NCBI GenBank assembly: GCA_963573385.1
Contig: CAUYLG010071306.1
Span: 62,001 to 126,000, forward strand
Length of the DNA stretch: 64,000 bases
Direction of reading: 5' to 3'
Origin: Cacajao melanocephalus
Lineage: Eukaryota > Chordata > Mammalia > Primates > Pitheciidae
Under the pieces are notes generated by a model. It was not told where the DNA came from. It saw only the letters and a program-made list of their open reading frames with translations, and ran no database searches. Positions 49,140 to 62,679 of the stretch are shown one piece after another. The number at the start of each line of letters is the position of its first letter. Positions within the stretch are counted from its first letter, which is position 1. A program made the translations under genes and the position numbers.

Positions 49140-49700
49140 TCCCAGTCTAAACAAATAAGTATTACCCATACTTTAAGGGTCAGTTAAAATATTACTCCTT
49201 CATGGCCAGGTGTGGTAGCTCACGCCTATAATCCCAGCATTTTAGGAGGCTAAGGTGGACAGATCACTTGAGGTCAGGAGTTTGAGACCTGACCAACATG
49301 GTGAAACCCCATGTCTACTGAAAAATTAGCTGGGTGTGGAGGCATGTGCCTGTAATCCCAGCTACTTGGGAGGCTGAGGCAGGAAAATCACTTGAACCCA
49401 GAAGGTGGAGGTTTCAGTGAGTGGAGATCGTGCGCTGTACTCCAGCCTGGGCAACAGAGCAAGACTTCATCTAAAAAAAAATTACTCCTTCATAATGAAA
49501 TGTTCCTTGATTGGCACAGACTATCAGCAACATTGTCCTCATCTGAATTCCTGTAATGTTCTAGCTCCACCACTCTTATGATTCCTAATGATCAAAACCC
49601 AGTGATTACGGTAATTTTTGCACATGCTTTCTCTTAGTACACTGTGAGCAACTTGAGGGCAGGAAGAAATTTGACCTCATATGTTTGTCATATCTAAGTA
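49140..49700 (+). mobile_element. L2 3' region, sense, split by an Alu
   Basis: 'actttaagggtcagttaaaa' then 'tattactccttcat' before the Alu, and 'aatgttccttgattggcaca' then 'tgagcaacttgagggcagga' after it, reproduce the order of a diverged L2. Confidence 0.6.
49204..49480 (+). mobile_element. Alu SINE, sense
   Basis: A full-length Alu with a short A-tail and a perfect 13-bp TSD ATTACTCCTTCAT (49191-49203 and 49481-49493). Confidence 0.95.
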
Positions 49701-49704
49701 CAGT

Positions 49705-49735
49705 TGTTTTTTTTGTTTTTTTTGTTTTTTTTTGG
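49705..49735. repeat. T-rich (T7-9 G) tract
   Basis: Runs of T separated by single G residues form a low-complexity tract. Confidence 0.85.
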
Positions 49736-49929
49736 TGTTGGGGGAGGCAGAATGATACAGGCTTATGTGGTGAATGAGGGAGAAAACAGTCACTAAAATT
49801 GTTTTATATTTGATTCGTTGATGAAGAAGAAACACTGGATTGCCAGTTTTTTATATGATCTGTTTCTTTTAATTATATAGAAACAGCCTTGGTCAAGTAG
49901 GCCTTAAAGGCTGGAGTTGACACTGACTA

Positions 49930-50400
49930 TGTTGTGATATGTGGAGTGTGTCAGACAGGATGCTTAGCTCTAATTCATCTGAAACCCTGACTGACTGGCT
50001 TAAATAAAAGGGCAAATTTTTAATATATTTTGCAAGAAATCTAGAGGTGGCGTAGCTCCAGGATCAATTAAATTCCTGTTTCAGTGACATCAAAGACCTA
50101 GGTTCTTTGCTCTTAGCCTGCTGCCTTTGTTCTCATGCTAGCTAAAATCTTCATGATTTTTAGTGGTTCTAGTAATCATATGCAGGCACAATAATATCCA
50201 ATGGAAAAAGATGGCAGGTATTCCTGTGTTTTTGACAGCAACAAAACCTGTCCTAGAAGCCCGGCAGCAGTGTGCTCTTTATTTCTCATTAGCCAGGGTT
50301 GAGTCACATGACTGTCCCTAAACCACTTCTGAGGAAGGCACTGGGATTACCATGTTGGATTAGACTTTGAGGATTTACCTCTGACCTTGGAATAGCATCA
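49930..50400. repeat. Possible old interspersed repeat, unnamed
   Basis: The succession 'gtggcgtagctccaggatca', 'tttctcattagccagggttg', 'agtcacatgactgtccctaa' and 'ggcactgggattaccatgtt' feels like a known mammalian repeat, but I cannot name it. Confidence 0.3.
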
Positions 50401-50530
50401 CCTTCATCTCTGGAAGGTTTGTACTACAGTGAAATCAGGATTCTGTAATCATGGGCAAACATATATAATGGCTTTCAGAAGGCAACATCAGTGTTCGCCA
50501 TAAAGAGAATACAAATATCCCTTTATCTAG

Positions 50531-50796
50531 ATTGGTGATTATCAACTGCCAGCATGGGGAAAAAGGGACAATTTTGGCCTCTCTACCAACAGGGAGCATT
50601 TGCAATGTCTAGAGACATTTTTGGTGGTCACATTTGTGGGGGTGGGAGAGGCTGCTACTGGTTTTGAGTGAGTAGAGACCAGGAATACATTCTGCAATTC
50701 ACAGGCAGCACCCCCCATGCGCCCCCACAACCACTACAACAAAGAGAGTTCTCTTGCCCCAGATGTCAGTAGTGCCAAGGTTGAGAATTCTTGACA
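50531..50796 (+). mobile_element. Small hAT-type DNA transposon
   Basis: The left end 'attggtgattatcaactgcc' and the complement of the right end 'aaggttgagaattcttgac' form imperfect inverted repeats. Inside are 'agcatttgcaatgtctagag' and 'acatttttggtggtcacatt', typical of a non-autonomous hAT family. The family name is not certain. Confidence 0.75.
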
Positions 50797-51649
50797 TGGA
50801 TATAATTGCCCTCTGGGGCTGACACATTGTCAAAAAATCTTACTATTTATTTATAACATTGACTTGAGACAGTGAGGACCACTGTTCATATATATTTTAC
50901 TTCGGAGGAATAATATACCAATGAATTATCATCCATTAAAACAATAGCAAACATATTTCATCAAATCACCTTGTCATCCACTTAGTAAGACCCTGGGGAA
51001 GTGAATGTGACCTATAACAGCAGGATCTGACAATGAGACTGAAGTCAAAGGAAGAATAAATTCAGGAGACCCAACTGTGGCAGGTTCAATCACCATTTCC
51101 TTTATTTAATGCAGTAAAGAATGACCAACGGTCAAGAAAATGGAGAGAAATACTATCTATGCTACTATTTACATAATAGGCATCACCCAAGGAAAAATAT
51201 AGGATATAGTATAATAATTTTCCAAATAAGAAAACTGAGTTTTGGTAATGTTAAGAGAAAGAAAAAGCAGTAAGTTCAAGAGAAAAAAAGTTTTGTTTTC
51301 AAATTTTCTAATAAGTTATTTTCTAATAAGTGAATCATTTATAATAAGTGAATCATTTTTTCTTTTTAGACATTTTTTTCCATTCTGAATAAATGAGGAG
51401 ACCTTATCACTTAGGACAAATTGTAAATATACGAATTCAAATTTTGAGACTGGCAAATTCTATAAACGGCACTTGTCATCCTTCCTCTCCATTGGTTTAC
51501 TGACTTGTCTTTGAAATTATAGCTGATTCTGTAGATCAGTGCCTCAGACTTTTGAATATTATTTTCTTTCAAAGCTGTAGTCATGCATTACTTATATCCT
51601 GTATAGCTTTTAACACAGTGAGCTACACATTGTGAATAAAATGGACATA
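50797..51649. other. Unclassified sequence with a small tandem duplication
   Basis: A 'taataagtgaatcattt' unit is repeated at 51325-51360, next to a 'ttctaataag' repeat. No repeat family or exon is otherwise recognised. Confidence 0.45.
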
Positions 51650-52045
51650 TTAAAATTTTTTGGCTGTCCAGCTTCCAATCCCTTTTAGTACTGAGGGAGA
51701 ATCCACCATTACATTGAGAAGCAGAACTCTGCCCCCTCCTATCAAGAAAGTGGAAAGACTCATAGTCCTGCTTTCCTCTGCCTTCTAGTTACCAGGGCAA
51801 CAGTCATGTGACTGAAGTATCACCAATGTGATGTTCTCCTCTCAGATTTTGGAAGCCAGTGATTTTAGATGATGTAGTTACAAGATGGAAACTGGATGAG
51901 TTCTTAAGTCCTTACTTGGAGAAGAGCTTCCTGGAAGAACTGCATGCCCTAAAGTAGATTGTATGAAATATAAAGCCAGTAGGACTGAAGGTATTATTTG
52001 TTACTGCAGTCTAGCCAAGTCTATCCTGACTAATGCATTGATGAA
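51650..52045. repeat. Possible old LTR-like repeat, unnamed
   Basis: 'ctctgccttctagttaccag', 'gtttacaagatgg'-like text near 51876 and a terminal 'tatcctgactaatgca' suggest an old LTR. The match is too weak to name. Confidence 0.3.
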
Positions 52046-52084
52046 AAGTATTTGTCAATTAACATGCTTAAAAAACAATTACTA

Positions 52085-52200
52085 AATGAAACAGTGGTGA
52101 AGAGCAAAGGGCAAGTTTTGTAGTCCAAGATTACTACTTGCAACTTCCATTCTATCACTTACTAATTGTGTGACTTTAGGCCTTAGTTCAAGGAAACCTG
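52085..52200 (-). mobile_element. MIR fragment, antisense
   Basis: 'ttctatcacttactaattgt' followed by 'gtgactttaggcc' is the complement of the MIR core. Confidence 0.65.
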
Positions 52201-52879
52201 AAGGTAAGAACTAGGTAGTGTTTTTTAATTTATACTGGAAAGAGGGAAGCTATGGGTCCAGGAAAACTTGAGATAAATCCGATTAAAGTCCTCTGTGCTC
52301 CAAGACAACATAATTACTAAGAAAACATCTTATTTTAGTTTCCCAAAATGGTTTATCTGCTTTTCTCTGGAAATTATTTTGTTGTGTTTCTCACACAAAC
52401 TAATCTCTTGTGAATTTGGAAGACACAGCCTCATTCATGCCTTGATGAGCTGAAATGCAACGCTTCAAGTCTGGCAGCTGGAAGTTACAGTTCCATAGCT
52501 CATAGAATAACCTCGAATCTTCTTGTCCCGATCCACCTATCCCCATTCTTTGATGCAGAACCCTCAAACAGTTGCCCAGTTGGTTCAGATTTAAAGCCTT
52601 ACTGCCTGTTGCCCAGTGATTTTGCATTCTTAAAGCAGCATGATGAGAATTCAGTGTTATGTGACCTGAAACTAGTATTTCACAGACATTATTCTTTTGT
52701 GCCAAAGAGCTCACTCTAATATAATGTCCAATCTTCCCACAATTATCACATTTCCTCTCCCTGCTGAGTACTCTGAAGCATTTTTGCTAAGTAGTTACAG
52801 AACCACAGTGGAAATAGTCCTGTTCTCTGGTGGTGAGATTTGCAAATTTATCCCAAACCATTGTAAGCCCTGTACCTGT
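52201..52879. other. Unclassified intergenic sequence
   Basis: No repeat family or exon is recognised. ORFs of 104-124 codons on opposite strands around 52400-53071 overlap and show no domain. Confidence 0.4.
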
Positions 52880-53300
52880 GCTTCACATATACAGAAAGCC
52901 TACTGTTATGCCAAACAGGCAAGTGGGTTATTCTGGAGTGCCCTCTTTGCCATTAGTCTTACTGCAATGGGATTGTGGTGCATTGAACTAGAACTCCCAA
53001 CAGCTCCCATTGCTGCCTGCTGCCTCAGTGAATTTTATATTAGCAGGCAAATGAAACACTCAACCAAGTGAAAGGAATTCATAATGTTGAGGCATCTTAG
53101 GATCAGAATGTGCTGTGCATTTTGCAGAAAGGATCGTGGCTATCAATGTGCAGTGACTAATCTAGATAAATCGCCTCTTTACGACACATCTGGCCTCAAG
53201 TCATTTAAATTAGTGGAGTTCAGCTGTAGAACACCAGCTGAACCGGAGCCTACAAATTCATATGCTTCTTACACATGCATAAATGCTAAATGATGAGGTA
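52880..53300. promoter_or_regulatory. Candidate conserved non-coding segment
   Basis: This is repeat-free sequence of even composition with CpGs ('aaggatcgtggctatcaatg', 'aaatcgcctctttacgacac', 'gctgaaccggagcctac') and an octamer-like 'atgcataaatgc'. Regulatory potential is inferred from texture only. Confidence 0.25.
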
Positions 53301-54989
53301 GGTAATGACTGGGGGCCCCTCATTTCTGAGAGACTGGTAAGCCAGTACAGTGTTTCTCTGCTGAGCCTTAATTAGGACAGTGTAATAAAGCTTCAGAAGT
53401 AGTCTTCCAAACAAAATAGTTTGAATTAATGTTTATGAAAGCTGTTTATTAATCTGAAAATGCTCTTCAAAGGTAATATGGGAAAAGCTTTTTTCCCCTT
53501 AATTTGGCATTTTAGTAACTATCACCAATCTTTCCATTTTATACCTATTCTCATAACCACAGCCAGAGCCTTAAAAAACATAACAACTTACCCAATATGT
53601 CTTTGCCATTATTTCCTTCCATGGCTCCCTAAAGCAGTGCTTTAGCCCTGGAATTTATTGGTGAGATTATCACCTTCAGGCAGTCCTTTGTAGTAGACCT
53701 ATACAGTTTAGAGTTGGAAGGTACCTAGAGATGTTCTTTTCCTACCACCTTATCCTGCACAATAGAAGACTAAAGCTCTGCTTAATATAAAATGAACTAG
53801 CACCACAATGTGATTGCCAAGAAAGCTCATGCAGTATTAGGCTGTATTGAATTGGAACGTGAGTACACAAATGGTAATGTTTTCACTATGTGCTGAACTT
53901 CCCAGGTTGCTCTTACGGCATTGCATTTATTTCTGAGTGCCACTCGTTAAGAGGAACGTTGGAAGGAGGAGCTGATTCATGGAGACAGGGCCATCATAGT
54001 AAGAGATTTTGAAATCATGCCAAAAAACATCTGATGGATCTCTGCACACAGGAGGACTTGGGAAGAACTTGACGGTTGTCTTTGGATTAAGGAAGGGAAG
54101 TAATGTGGAGACTTGATCAGCAGTCGTTAAAGGAGACTTGAGAAGCCTCTGAGCTTATGTGCAATTTGTGTGAATGGGAACATTTATATTTTTGGGTGGA
54201 GTAGGTCCATAGAATTAATGAGAGTCTCAAAGACTAAAAACCAATGTTCTGTACTTTTTCCATGTGGCTAAAGAGGGCAGAACAATGACTAATAGCTCTA
54301 AGTTACAAGGAGGAAACATCTGACTATATAAGTAATAACATTTTAAAATTTGGAGTTCTCTTTATATGGACTAGTCGGGCCTCCAGGAGTGGTGAATTTC
54401 TTATCAGAGTGTGACTTCTTATTACTAAGTCACAGACTTATCAAGAGTGGTATAGAGAAGATAGATATGTCAGAGCAGGCTTTGATTAAAGTACTTCTAT
54501 GGTTCATACCAATTTTAAGTTTCAGGGATCCTGTAACTCACAGAGATCACATGAGTCTTAATGTCATGAACTTAATTTATGGGTGGATCCAAGCTATCTG
54601 TGGTTCTTTCTCTTTGTCTTTCTGTTACTGGTTTCTCCTGGCTTAAAATTAGGCATATTTAGATCAAAGATCCTCAATAGAAAACATTCAAATGCTCAAG
54701 GGACTCCCTAGCCACATTTTAGTAAGGAATAGTTTTTATTTCTGTATTAATATATCTTATATGAAAACTCTAAATATATGGGGAGACCATGTTAGGAGAC
54801 CTCATAGATTGTTGTTCTTCATGAAGTACAATCAGAACTCTGTTTGGCTGAGAAAAAAACACATTCAATTAATCTGGTCATTGTATAATTTATTGCAAAA
54901 TTAGAAATTATTAATAAAAACAATTAGCTTTATTACTGTATACCTACATATGTAATGTATGTGTTACTTTATATTACATGTAGTATTCC
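53301..54989. other. Unclassified intergenic sequence
   Basis: No confident feature. 'tttagagttggaaggtacct' near 53708 resembles the start of an old MIR-associated repeat but is too short to call. Confidence 0.4.
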
Positions 54990-55195
54990 TGAATATTTAC
55001 TAGGCATTAGACATAAAATCTAGTACTTTACAGGTATTCTCTCAATTGATCTTTACTGTATTTAATTAAGACAGCATTATTGTTAAGCCTGTGTTACAAA
55101 TGAGGAAATTAAAGCATATAGAAGTTACACAGTGAATAACTCTTGGGGCTAGGATTTGAACTTAGGTCTCTTCTGTTCCTGAGTCTGTGTCTCAA
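54990..55195 (+). mobile_element. MIR SINE, sense
   Basis: 'aatatttactaggcattaga', 'ttacaaatgaggaaattaaa', 'agttacacagtgaataactc' and 'ggggctaggatttgaactta' are in MIR order. Confidence 0.85.
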
Positions 55196-55990
55196 TCGTC
55201 TCACTTTTCTGCCTTCCATATGTACTGAGTGGCGAAGTTGGTTAGATAATAAAATTATTACATAAGCACTGTGGTGTGGAACAATTTCAATTAGGTTGTA
55301 TGGTGGTGGCTTGGTAATTGTTGATCTGGCTAGGCTGAACCACATTTTCCAGAACTCTCTTCCCTGTGTTCAGCCACATGGGGTGGGCCATAAGAGGCAT
55401 CCTGTGGGAGAATTGGAGGGTGGAAGTGAAGCAACAGCCACATTGAGGCTCCCATGCGGTGGGGCTTACCTCATTGGTACAAGGTAGTGGCTGGGCTTAG
55501 ATCTGATCACTGCCCTCTGCATCCTCCTTCAGCTCCTCCAGCTCCTGTGCCAAGTGTGTATGTTGATGACATGCTGGCCCCACTACCAGCTCCTGCAGGA
55601 TACTCATATTATCAAGGTCAAGGTCAGAGTCAATAAGAACTTTTATGGGCTTTATACCATCCTTATGGGGTTCCAACTTTTCCTGCTTTCAGGAAATTCT
55701 GAAATTTCAGAGTTCTGACTGCTTCCGCTTTCAGGCTTCTGAAGTACTCTCAAGTACAATGGCCTTACAGAGATGGCTTAGTCAGCCCCTACAATTGCAC
55801 AAGTCAAATCCCTGCAACAAACTCATCCCAACTCACCCCAACCTACTTCTATCAGCCAGGGTTCAATCTTATTCGTACTTTTTACTGCTCTTCTGATTGA
55901 ATGACAAATGGATACAAGTACATTGGGGATGACCTTGATTTGTGGATTTAAGCTGGTATAGTTCCTGTCTTCTGTTGTCATGGTCCTCAT
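55196..55990. other. Unclassified; probably contains an old repeat
   Basis: The GC-rich part 55310-55640 is composed like an old LTR or L1 3' UTR ('cagctcctccagctcctgtg', 'agctcctgcaggatactcat'), but I cannot name it. ORFs of 60-83 codons here are not credible genes. Confidence 0.35.
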
Positions 55991-56001
55991 TTTCTTTTTC
56001 T

Positions 56002-56300
<299 letters not shown>

Positions 56301-56446
56301 TACGGTCCTCGTTTCTGAGCCCTAGAAACATCCAGTGAAATTTATGAAGCAGTAAGTCTACCTCTTCATATTTAATCCCCAAGAAAAGAGAAACATGGGA
56401 TGTTAACAGAGAGTGGGAGAACAGTATAGACAGACATGAACACTTT

Positions 56447-57574
56447 TTTTTTAATTGCATTTTAGGTTTTGGGGTACATGTGAAGAACATGCAAGATTGT
56501 TGCATAGGTACACACATGGCAGTGTGATTTGCTGCCTTCCTCCCCATCACCTATATCCGGCATTTCTCCCCATACTATCTCTCCCCAACTCCCCACCCCA
56601 CGCGGTCCCTCCCCAAATTCCCCCCGACAGACCCCAGTGTGTGATGCTCCCCTCCCTGTGTCCATGTGTTCTCATTGTTCAACACCCACCTATTAGTGAG
56701 AAGATGCGGTGTTTGATTTTCTGTTCTTGTGTCAGTTTGTTGAGAATTATGGTTTCCAGGTTCATCCATGTCCCTACAAAGGACACGAACTCGTCGTTTC
56801 TTATGGCTGCATAGTATTACATGGTGCATATGTGCCACATTTTCCCTGTCCAGTCTAACATGAATGGGCATTTGGGTTGGTTCCAGGTCTTTGCTATTGT
56901 AAACAGTACTGCAATGAACATTCGTGTGCATGTGTCTTTATAGTAGAACGATTTATAATCGTTTGGATATATACCCAGAAATCCCATAACTTACAGAGTT
57001 ACATTTATGTGTGTTTGCAGCAGTTTGGAAACCATTTCTGTGGAGAATCTGAAAACAGATGTTTCCAGCAAAATAGCGACTCATAAGAAATAGCAGTAAG
57101 ACTGCGTCTAAAACACAGAAGAAACCTATCTTTTAAAGTGCTCTGCTGTGTATTTGTTTAACTATGGGGGTTGCATCTGTGCTTTGTTTCAGCGAGTGAG
57201 AAACACATTGCTGGTCGGAGTTGCATTTGGACATTCCAGAGTGAGTGGGGGTATATGCTGCAAAGGGGCGTATCTGGCTTTAAACCCAAAATGGAGTTAC
57301 CTAACAGAATGGGATTGCTGGGTCAAATGGAATTTCTATTTCTAGGTCCTTGAGGAATTGCCACACTGTCTTCCACAATGGTTGAACTGATTTACACTCC
57401 TACCAACAGTGCAAAATTGTTCCTATTTCTCCACATCCTCTCCAGCATCTGTTGTCTCCTGATTTTTTTAATGATCGCCATTCTAACTGGCGTGAGATGG
57501 TATCTCAATGTAGTTTTGATTTGCATTTCTCTAATGACCAGTGATGAGCATTTTTTTCATATGTTTCTTGGCCT
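56447..57574 (-). mobile_element. 5'-truncated L1, antisense, with a foreign internal segment
   Basis: The complement of a primate-age L1 3' end: 'ttttggggtacatgtgaaga', 'tggtttccaggttcatccat', 'atggctgcatagtatt', 'atatacccag', then after an interruption 'tgggattgctgggtcaaatg', 'ggaattgccacactgtcttc', 'tcctctccagcatctgttgt' and 'tgagatggtatctcaatgta'. A perfect 14-bp TSD GACATGAACACTTT flanks it (56433-56446 and 57575-57588), so it is one insertion event. Confidence 0.95.
56981..57304. other. 324-bp non-L1 segment inside the L1
   Basis: The L1 text stops after 'atatacccagaa' and resumes at 'cagaatgggattgctggg', with CAGAA on both sides (56976-56980 and 57305-57309). The segment between has no L1, Alu or LTR phrases, no TG...CA ends and no poly(A). 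I do not recognise it. Confidence 0.8.
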
Positions 57575-57609
57575 GACATGAACACTTTCAGCCCACAGGA
57601 GGCAGCTTA

Positions 57610-57835
57610 GATATGGCAGAGTTAGGCTGCAGGGTTTGAGTGGTTCTTCAGGTTCTTCTGCAAGATACATGCTGTGTGATCCCAAGCAAATTACTTACCT
57701 TCTCTGGGCTTGCCTCTCATCTGCTAAAAGGGATAATGTTAATATCTACCTCATAAGGCATATGAGGATTAAACCGGGTAACATGTGAAGTGCTTAGAAC
57801 AATGTAGCCTTTATATTCATGTTTGTTGTTATGTT
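57610..57835 (-). mobile_element. MIR SINE, antisense
   Basis: 'gctgtgtgatcccaagcaaa', 'ttacttaccttctctgggct', 'taatatctacctcataaggc' and 'aagtgcttagaacaatgtag' are the MIR complement in order. Confidence 0.85.
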
Positions 57836-57913
57836 ATTATAGGAGAGAGGAGTGGCCTGGTGTCTTTTTATCTGTTTCAATTTCTTCCAGCTTCTCAGGG
57901 AGTGAAGCCCTGA

Positions 57914-58277
<364 letters not shown>

Positions 58278-58959
58278 ATCTTGCCTCTCTTTAAATTTTA
58301 TTTTGGGGGTCAAAAAGGGAAACAGGTGAATGAGGAAGACAGAGTTGCAGGGTTAAGAGCCAAGGATGAAACTAAAGAAAAGAGTTTCAATTAACTTCTC
58401 TCCTTACAGCAATCTAAAAAGAATAGGGGCTGTGACGTATACGGAGAACATAATGTTTTCAGCCGAAAGGGATGTAATGCTAGTGTTAGGCCTTCATGAT
58501 AACCAGCACCTGGGCAGAGTTTGCAGATTCTAACTGTGTGCTATGTGCTCAGATGCACTGAAAAAGGAGTCAAAGGGGACTGGAAGCTACTGTTCTTATC
58601 CTACAATTGAGGTCTTTCAAGTTCCTTTAAAAAACAAGTGGTACCCTTCCTGGTGCCCTCCCCTGCCCCTACCACATTCTAGTGCATTTTTCTCTGGCCT
58701 TGTCTGGAACAGCTCACCTTTTCTGGATGTACAAGATAGGAGAAACCTTTTGACTGCAGCTGCTTGTTTGGGATGATACAGGGTCCCGAGCAGACATTTA
58801 TTCATTTTTTTTTTATTTAGAAGACAGCCTCTTCCCATCCCTCTGGAGTTACTTCATGCCAAAGTGGCTGCTGTCTGGCAACCAGGTGGTCTAGGGTGGT
58901 CAGGTTTCAAATGTCACCACGCAAAAGGCCTTCCAAGGACTGAAGTCAAGGATCAAAAT
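58278..58959. other. Unclassified intergenic sequence
   Basis: No repeat or exon is recognised. Confidence 0.4.
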
Positions 58960-60920
58960 GCCAAACCTTAAATGTCCCTCAAATACATGTTTTCCCAACT
59001 AGTGACTTGCCACAGAAATAAACAGCAATTATGCAAAAGTCACCCCTCCTTGCATCTCCAATTTCCTCCCGGTGTTCCAAAGCCATTACACGGAGTACTT
59101 TGTGATAAAAAGATGTCTCCGTGTGTCCCATTTAGTATTTCGAAGCACAGAAATGAAAGACGGTGGGGCACACATACCGCAGAACCACTAAATGACAGAA
59201 TCATCACTGGCCTAGTTTTTGAGTCACTGTGACAGACACAAGGGGATTGCTTTTAAAGTCGCTGATGACACATCAGAAAAAGGGAAGAGGATGTCTCTGC
59301 TTTAGAAAAGACACTTAAGAATCTTATTTTCTGACTGGAAATACATTTTGAGTTCAGACTATTTTTTAGATGGTGCATAGAAAATGAAAGGCAAGTGACA
59401 GGGTACTTACCTGAAGACCCCGATAGACACCTTATCCAACAGCCTGTGAATGTACCGGCAGAGAGAATGGGGCACACGTTTTGAGATTTAGGGTGCTGCG
59501 GATGGCATCAGTTACTGCAGGGGAAATTTCACCACTGAGCAATGAGCCAAAGAAAACATTACTATTTAACTATTGTAGGCTGCTGTAATTCAATCTCCTT
59601 GCCATGAACAGCAAATGAGTCAAGCTAACTAACGCAGAGGGTTGGACTCCTTTTCTTTTGAGGAGCCCCAGGAGAATTTCCATAGTGTCTTTTTGTTCAC
59701 GCAACCCAGTTCTTTTCTTGCTTGTATGGTTACTCATCCATCTCTGGATCTGGAAGGATCAGTAAATGAGAGGATGAGCTCTCAGAAAGAACAGGGCCAG
59801 CTTTTGAAGATTCTGAGAGAGAAGAGCGACGGTCTCGCAGACCTCTGTATTTAATATTTGGCCCTTGGAGAAAGCTAGTAGCTCAAGTTGTATGAAACTT
59901 GCACACAACTCCCAAATGAAAGGGAAAAAAAAGCCACCATAATTCATTCTTGCATCGAAGGAAACAAATTAACAAATCCATATTATATGCCCTCATTGAG
60001 TCATTGTACCGGTAAGGATCTCTAGGGTAATCCCCTTTTAGAATTGTTGGTATGTCTCAAAATCTTTTTCAAGACCATCTATTGCGTTAGTTGAATCCTG
60101 CAGACCCTGAAAAGTAAAAAGTAGGCGATTAAATGCAACCGTTTGAGTTTTGATGCCATATGGACTTGCCAGCTTTAGAAAATAAAAATACAGGACTGCC
60201 CATAAAATCTGAATTTCAGATAAACGGTGAATAATTTTTTTAGTATAAATATGTCTCAAGTATTACATGGGACATACTTGTATGAAAAATATCCGTTCAA
60301 CTAAATACTTATACTAAAAATATTTATTGTTCACCTGAAATTCAGTTTTAACTTGGAGTCCAGTATTTTATCTGGCAAACATAAAGCCATACTAACTTTA
60401 AACTGTAAGAGTGTAATTGGCTCTTAGGTAAATATTTTAAGGGAGTGGATGGATGTGTATTAGGGGAACATCACTTCTGCCTGGGCAAACTTGCTCCTAA
60501 ATACCAGGCCCTTCTCCTTAAGAGGGAGAATAACTCTCCGTTGTGCTGGTAACAGAGCAGTCTGTGGTCAATCTCCCAGGGCAGCCTGAGGCTTGGGGTG
60601 CTGCAGTCCTCCCAAAGAGATCTGCTGGTGAGGAGCTGTTTTTCACCAGACTCGATGGAGACTCGCAGACTGAAACAAGACCCCCATCCTACCAGTATGC
60701 AGCGAGTTCTGTCGGGAGCACCGATAACTTAGAATGCATCACTCCCCTCTATCCCCACTCAGACTAGAGAAAAGGAGAGCTGCCTTGGGACTTTCTTTTG
60801 CATATACTCATGGTCTGCGTTTTCTATGTATGGCCAGCCAGCCACTCCAGCCTGAAAATTCTTTAACTGGATGCATGCAGACATTCAAGTGTAGTGGAAA
60901 GTCGGGCCACGAAAATGTTC
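58960..60920. promoter_or_regulatory. Repeat-free block with enhancer-like texture
   Basis: Two kilobases without recognisable repeats, with CpG-bearing even-composition patches at 59000-59240, 59400-59520, 59560-59860 and 60480-60780. The absence of old repeats over 2 kb is notable in this window. Open frames of up to 86 codons show no domains. Function is a guess; cross-species conservation would decide. Confidence 0.25.
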
Positions 60921-61414
60921 TTTGATAATGATTTCTGTTGGCTTTAGGGACACTATCTTGTCAGCCCCTGAATGAATTCATTTGTTTTAGAATTTAATTT
61001 TGGAAGAAAATATATTTTTGGTAGGTCTTAAAGTGAGAAAAAGAAGCTGGAAGCTGCAATGTTTTTGACTTTCCAATATTTGCTTCTTTCATTAATTCAT
61101 TTTAAAAGTTTTCTGATCATCTGCTGTGAACTAAGCATGGTCCCGGGCATCCAATGGTGAATATCACAAGGTTTCTGCATGTAATTGACTTCTAAAAATT
61201 GATTGAAAGCCTGGCAGAAAAGACATATAAATAGTTGAAGATAATACAATATGACAAGTACTGTGAAATAGGTGAATTTGGGTTGTTTTGGAGTTACAGA
61301 GGAAGGGCTGTTAATAGACTAGGTAGCCAGGGGAGAATTAGAAGGCTTCTTAGAGGAGGTGATGGCTGAGTTAAGCCCTGAAGGAGACAGATTTGTATCC
61401 ATGAAAATGGCAAG

Positions 61415-61738
<324 letters not shown>

Positions 61739-62179
61739 TTATTTGAAGGCCTTAGGGGAGGACCCAGTGTGTTAGGGTATTGGTGATAGTCTAAAGGTGT
61801 TGTATTATAGTATGTGGTGAGGGGTATGGTACAGAAAAATGGCTCTGGCAAAATATGAAAGGGACCAGATTGCCAAGGGCTGCTTTTGTAATAAGGAAGA
61901 CGCTGGGATTTAACCTGAGAGTTTCGAGAAGCCAGGAAAGGCTCCCATTCATGGAAGCACCATGACCAGATTTGCATTTGCATCCTCAGTCTGGCTGCAG
62001 ACTGGAGAAGAAAGAGAAGGGAGGCAAGACCTGAATCAGAGAATCAGTTTTGTAGACAGTTTCTTTCATCTGAAATAGTCATCAGGGTGGTCAGAACAAG
62101 GTATTAGAACTGGGGAGAGAGAAGTAGGGGTCCTTAGTTTTGGGGATTTAAAATCAATTGGCCTTTAAGTGGCAGTGAG

Positions 62180-62466
62180 TTTATTTTTATTTTTTTGAGA
62201 CAGGATGTTACTCTGTCATCCAGGCTGCAATGCAGTGGCATGACTTTATCTCACTGCAGCGTCGACCTTCTGGGCTCAAGTGATCCTCCCACCTCAGCCT
62301 CCTAAGTAGCTGGTACACACCACTGTGCCCCATTTTTCTGTGTTTGTAGAGACAGGGATTCACCCTGTGATACCCAGGCTGGTATCAAACTTCTAAGCTC
62401 AAGTGATTTGCCCACCTCGGCCTCCCAAAGTGCTGGGATTATAGGCATGAACCACTGTGCCTGGCT
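62180..62466 (-). mobile_element. Old Alu (AluJ-like), antisense
   Basis: A diverged full-length Alu complement with a T-rich tail. A perfect TSD GGCAGTGAG lies at 62171-62179 and 62467-62475. Confidence 0.9.
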
Positions 62467-62679
62467 GGCAGTGAGGTTTTTGAAGTGTGGAATAGAGGGG
62501 GTGTTAGCGGCTTGGGCAACTGGGAGATGAGAGTGCTGATCACAGAGATGAAAGGCAGGGCAGGCTGGGACTATGCTGAGACGTGAAGAAGGTGAGATGT
62601 CAGCACATTGCTTCAGAACCACCTTATGGTAAGTTGCCATGGTAAGTTCCATGGTAATTCCTCATGGAATTGAGGTAAC

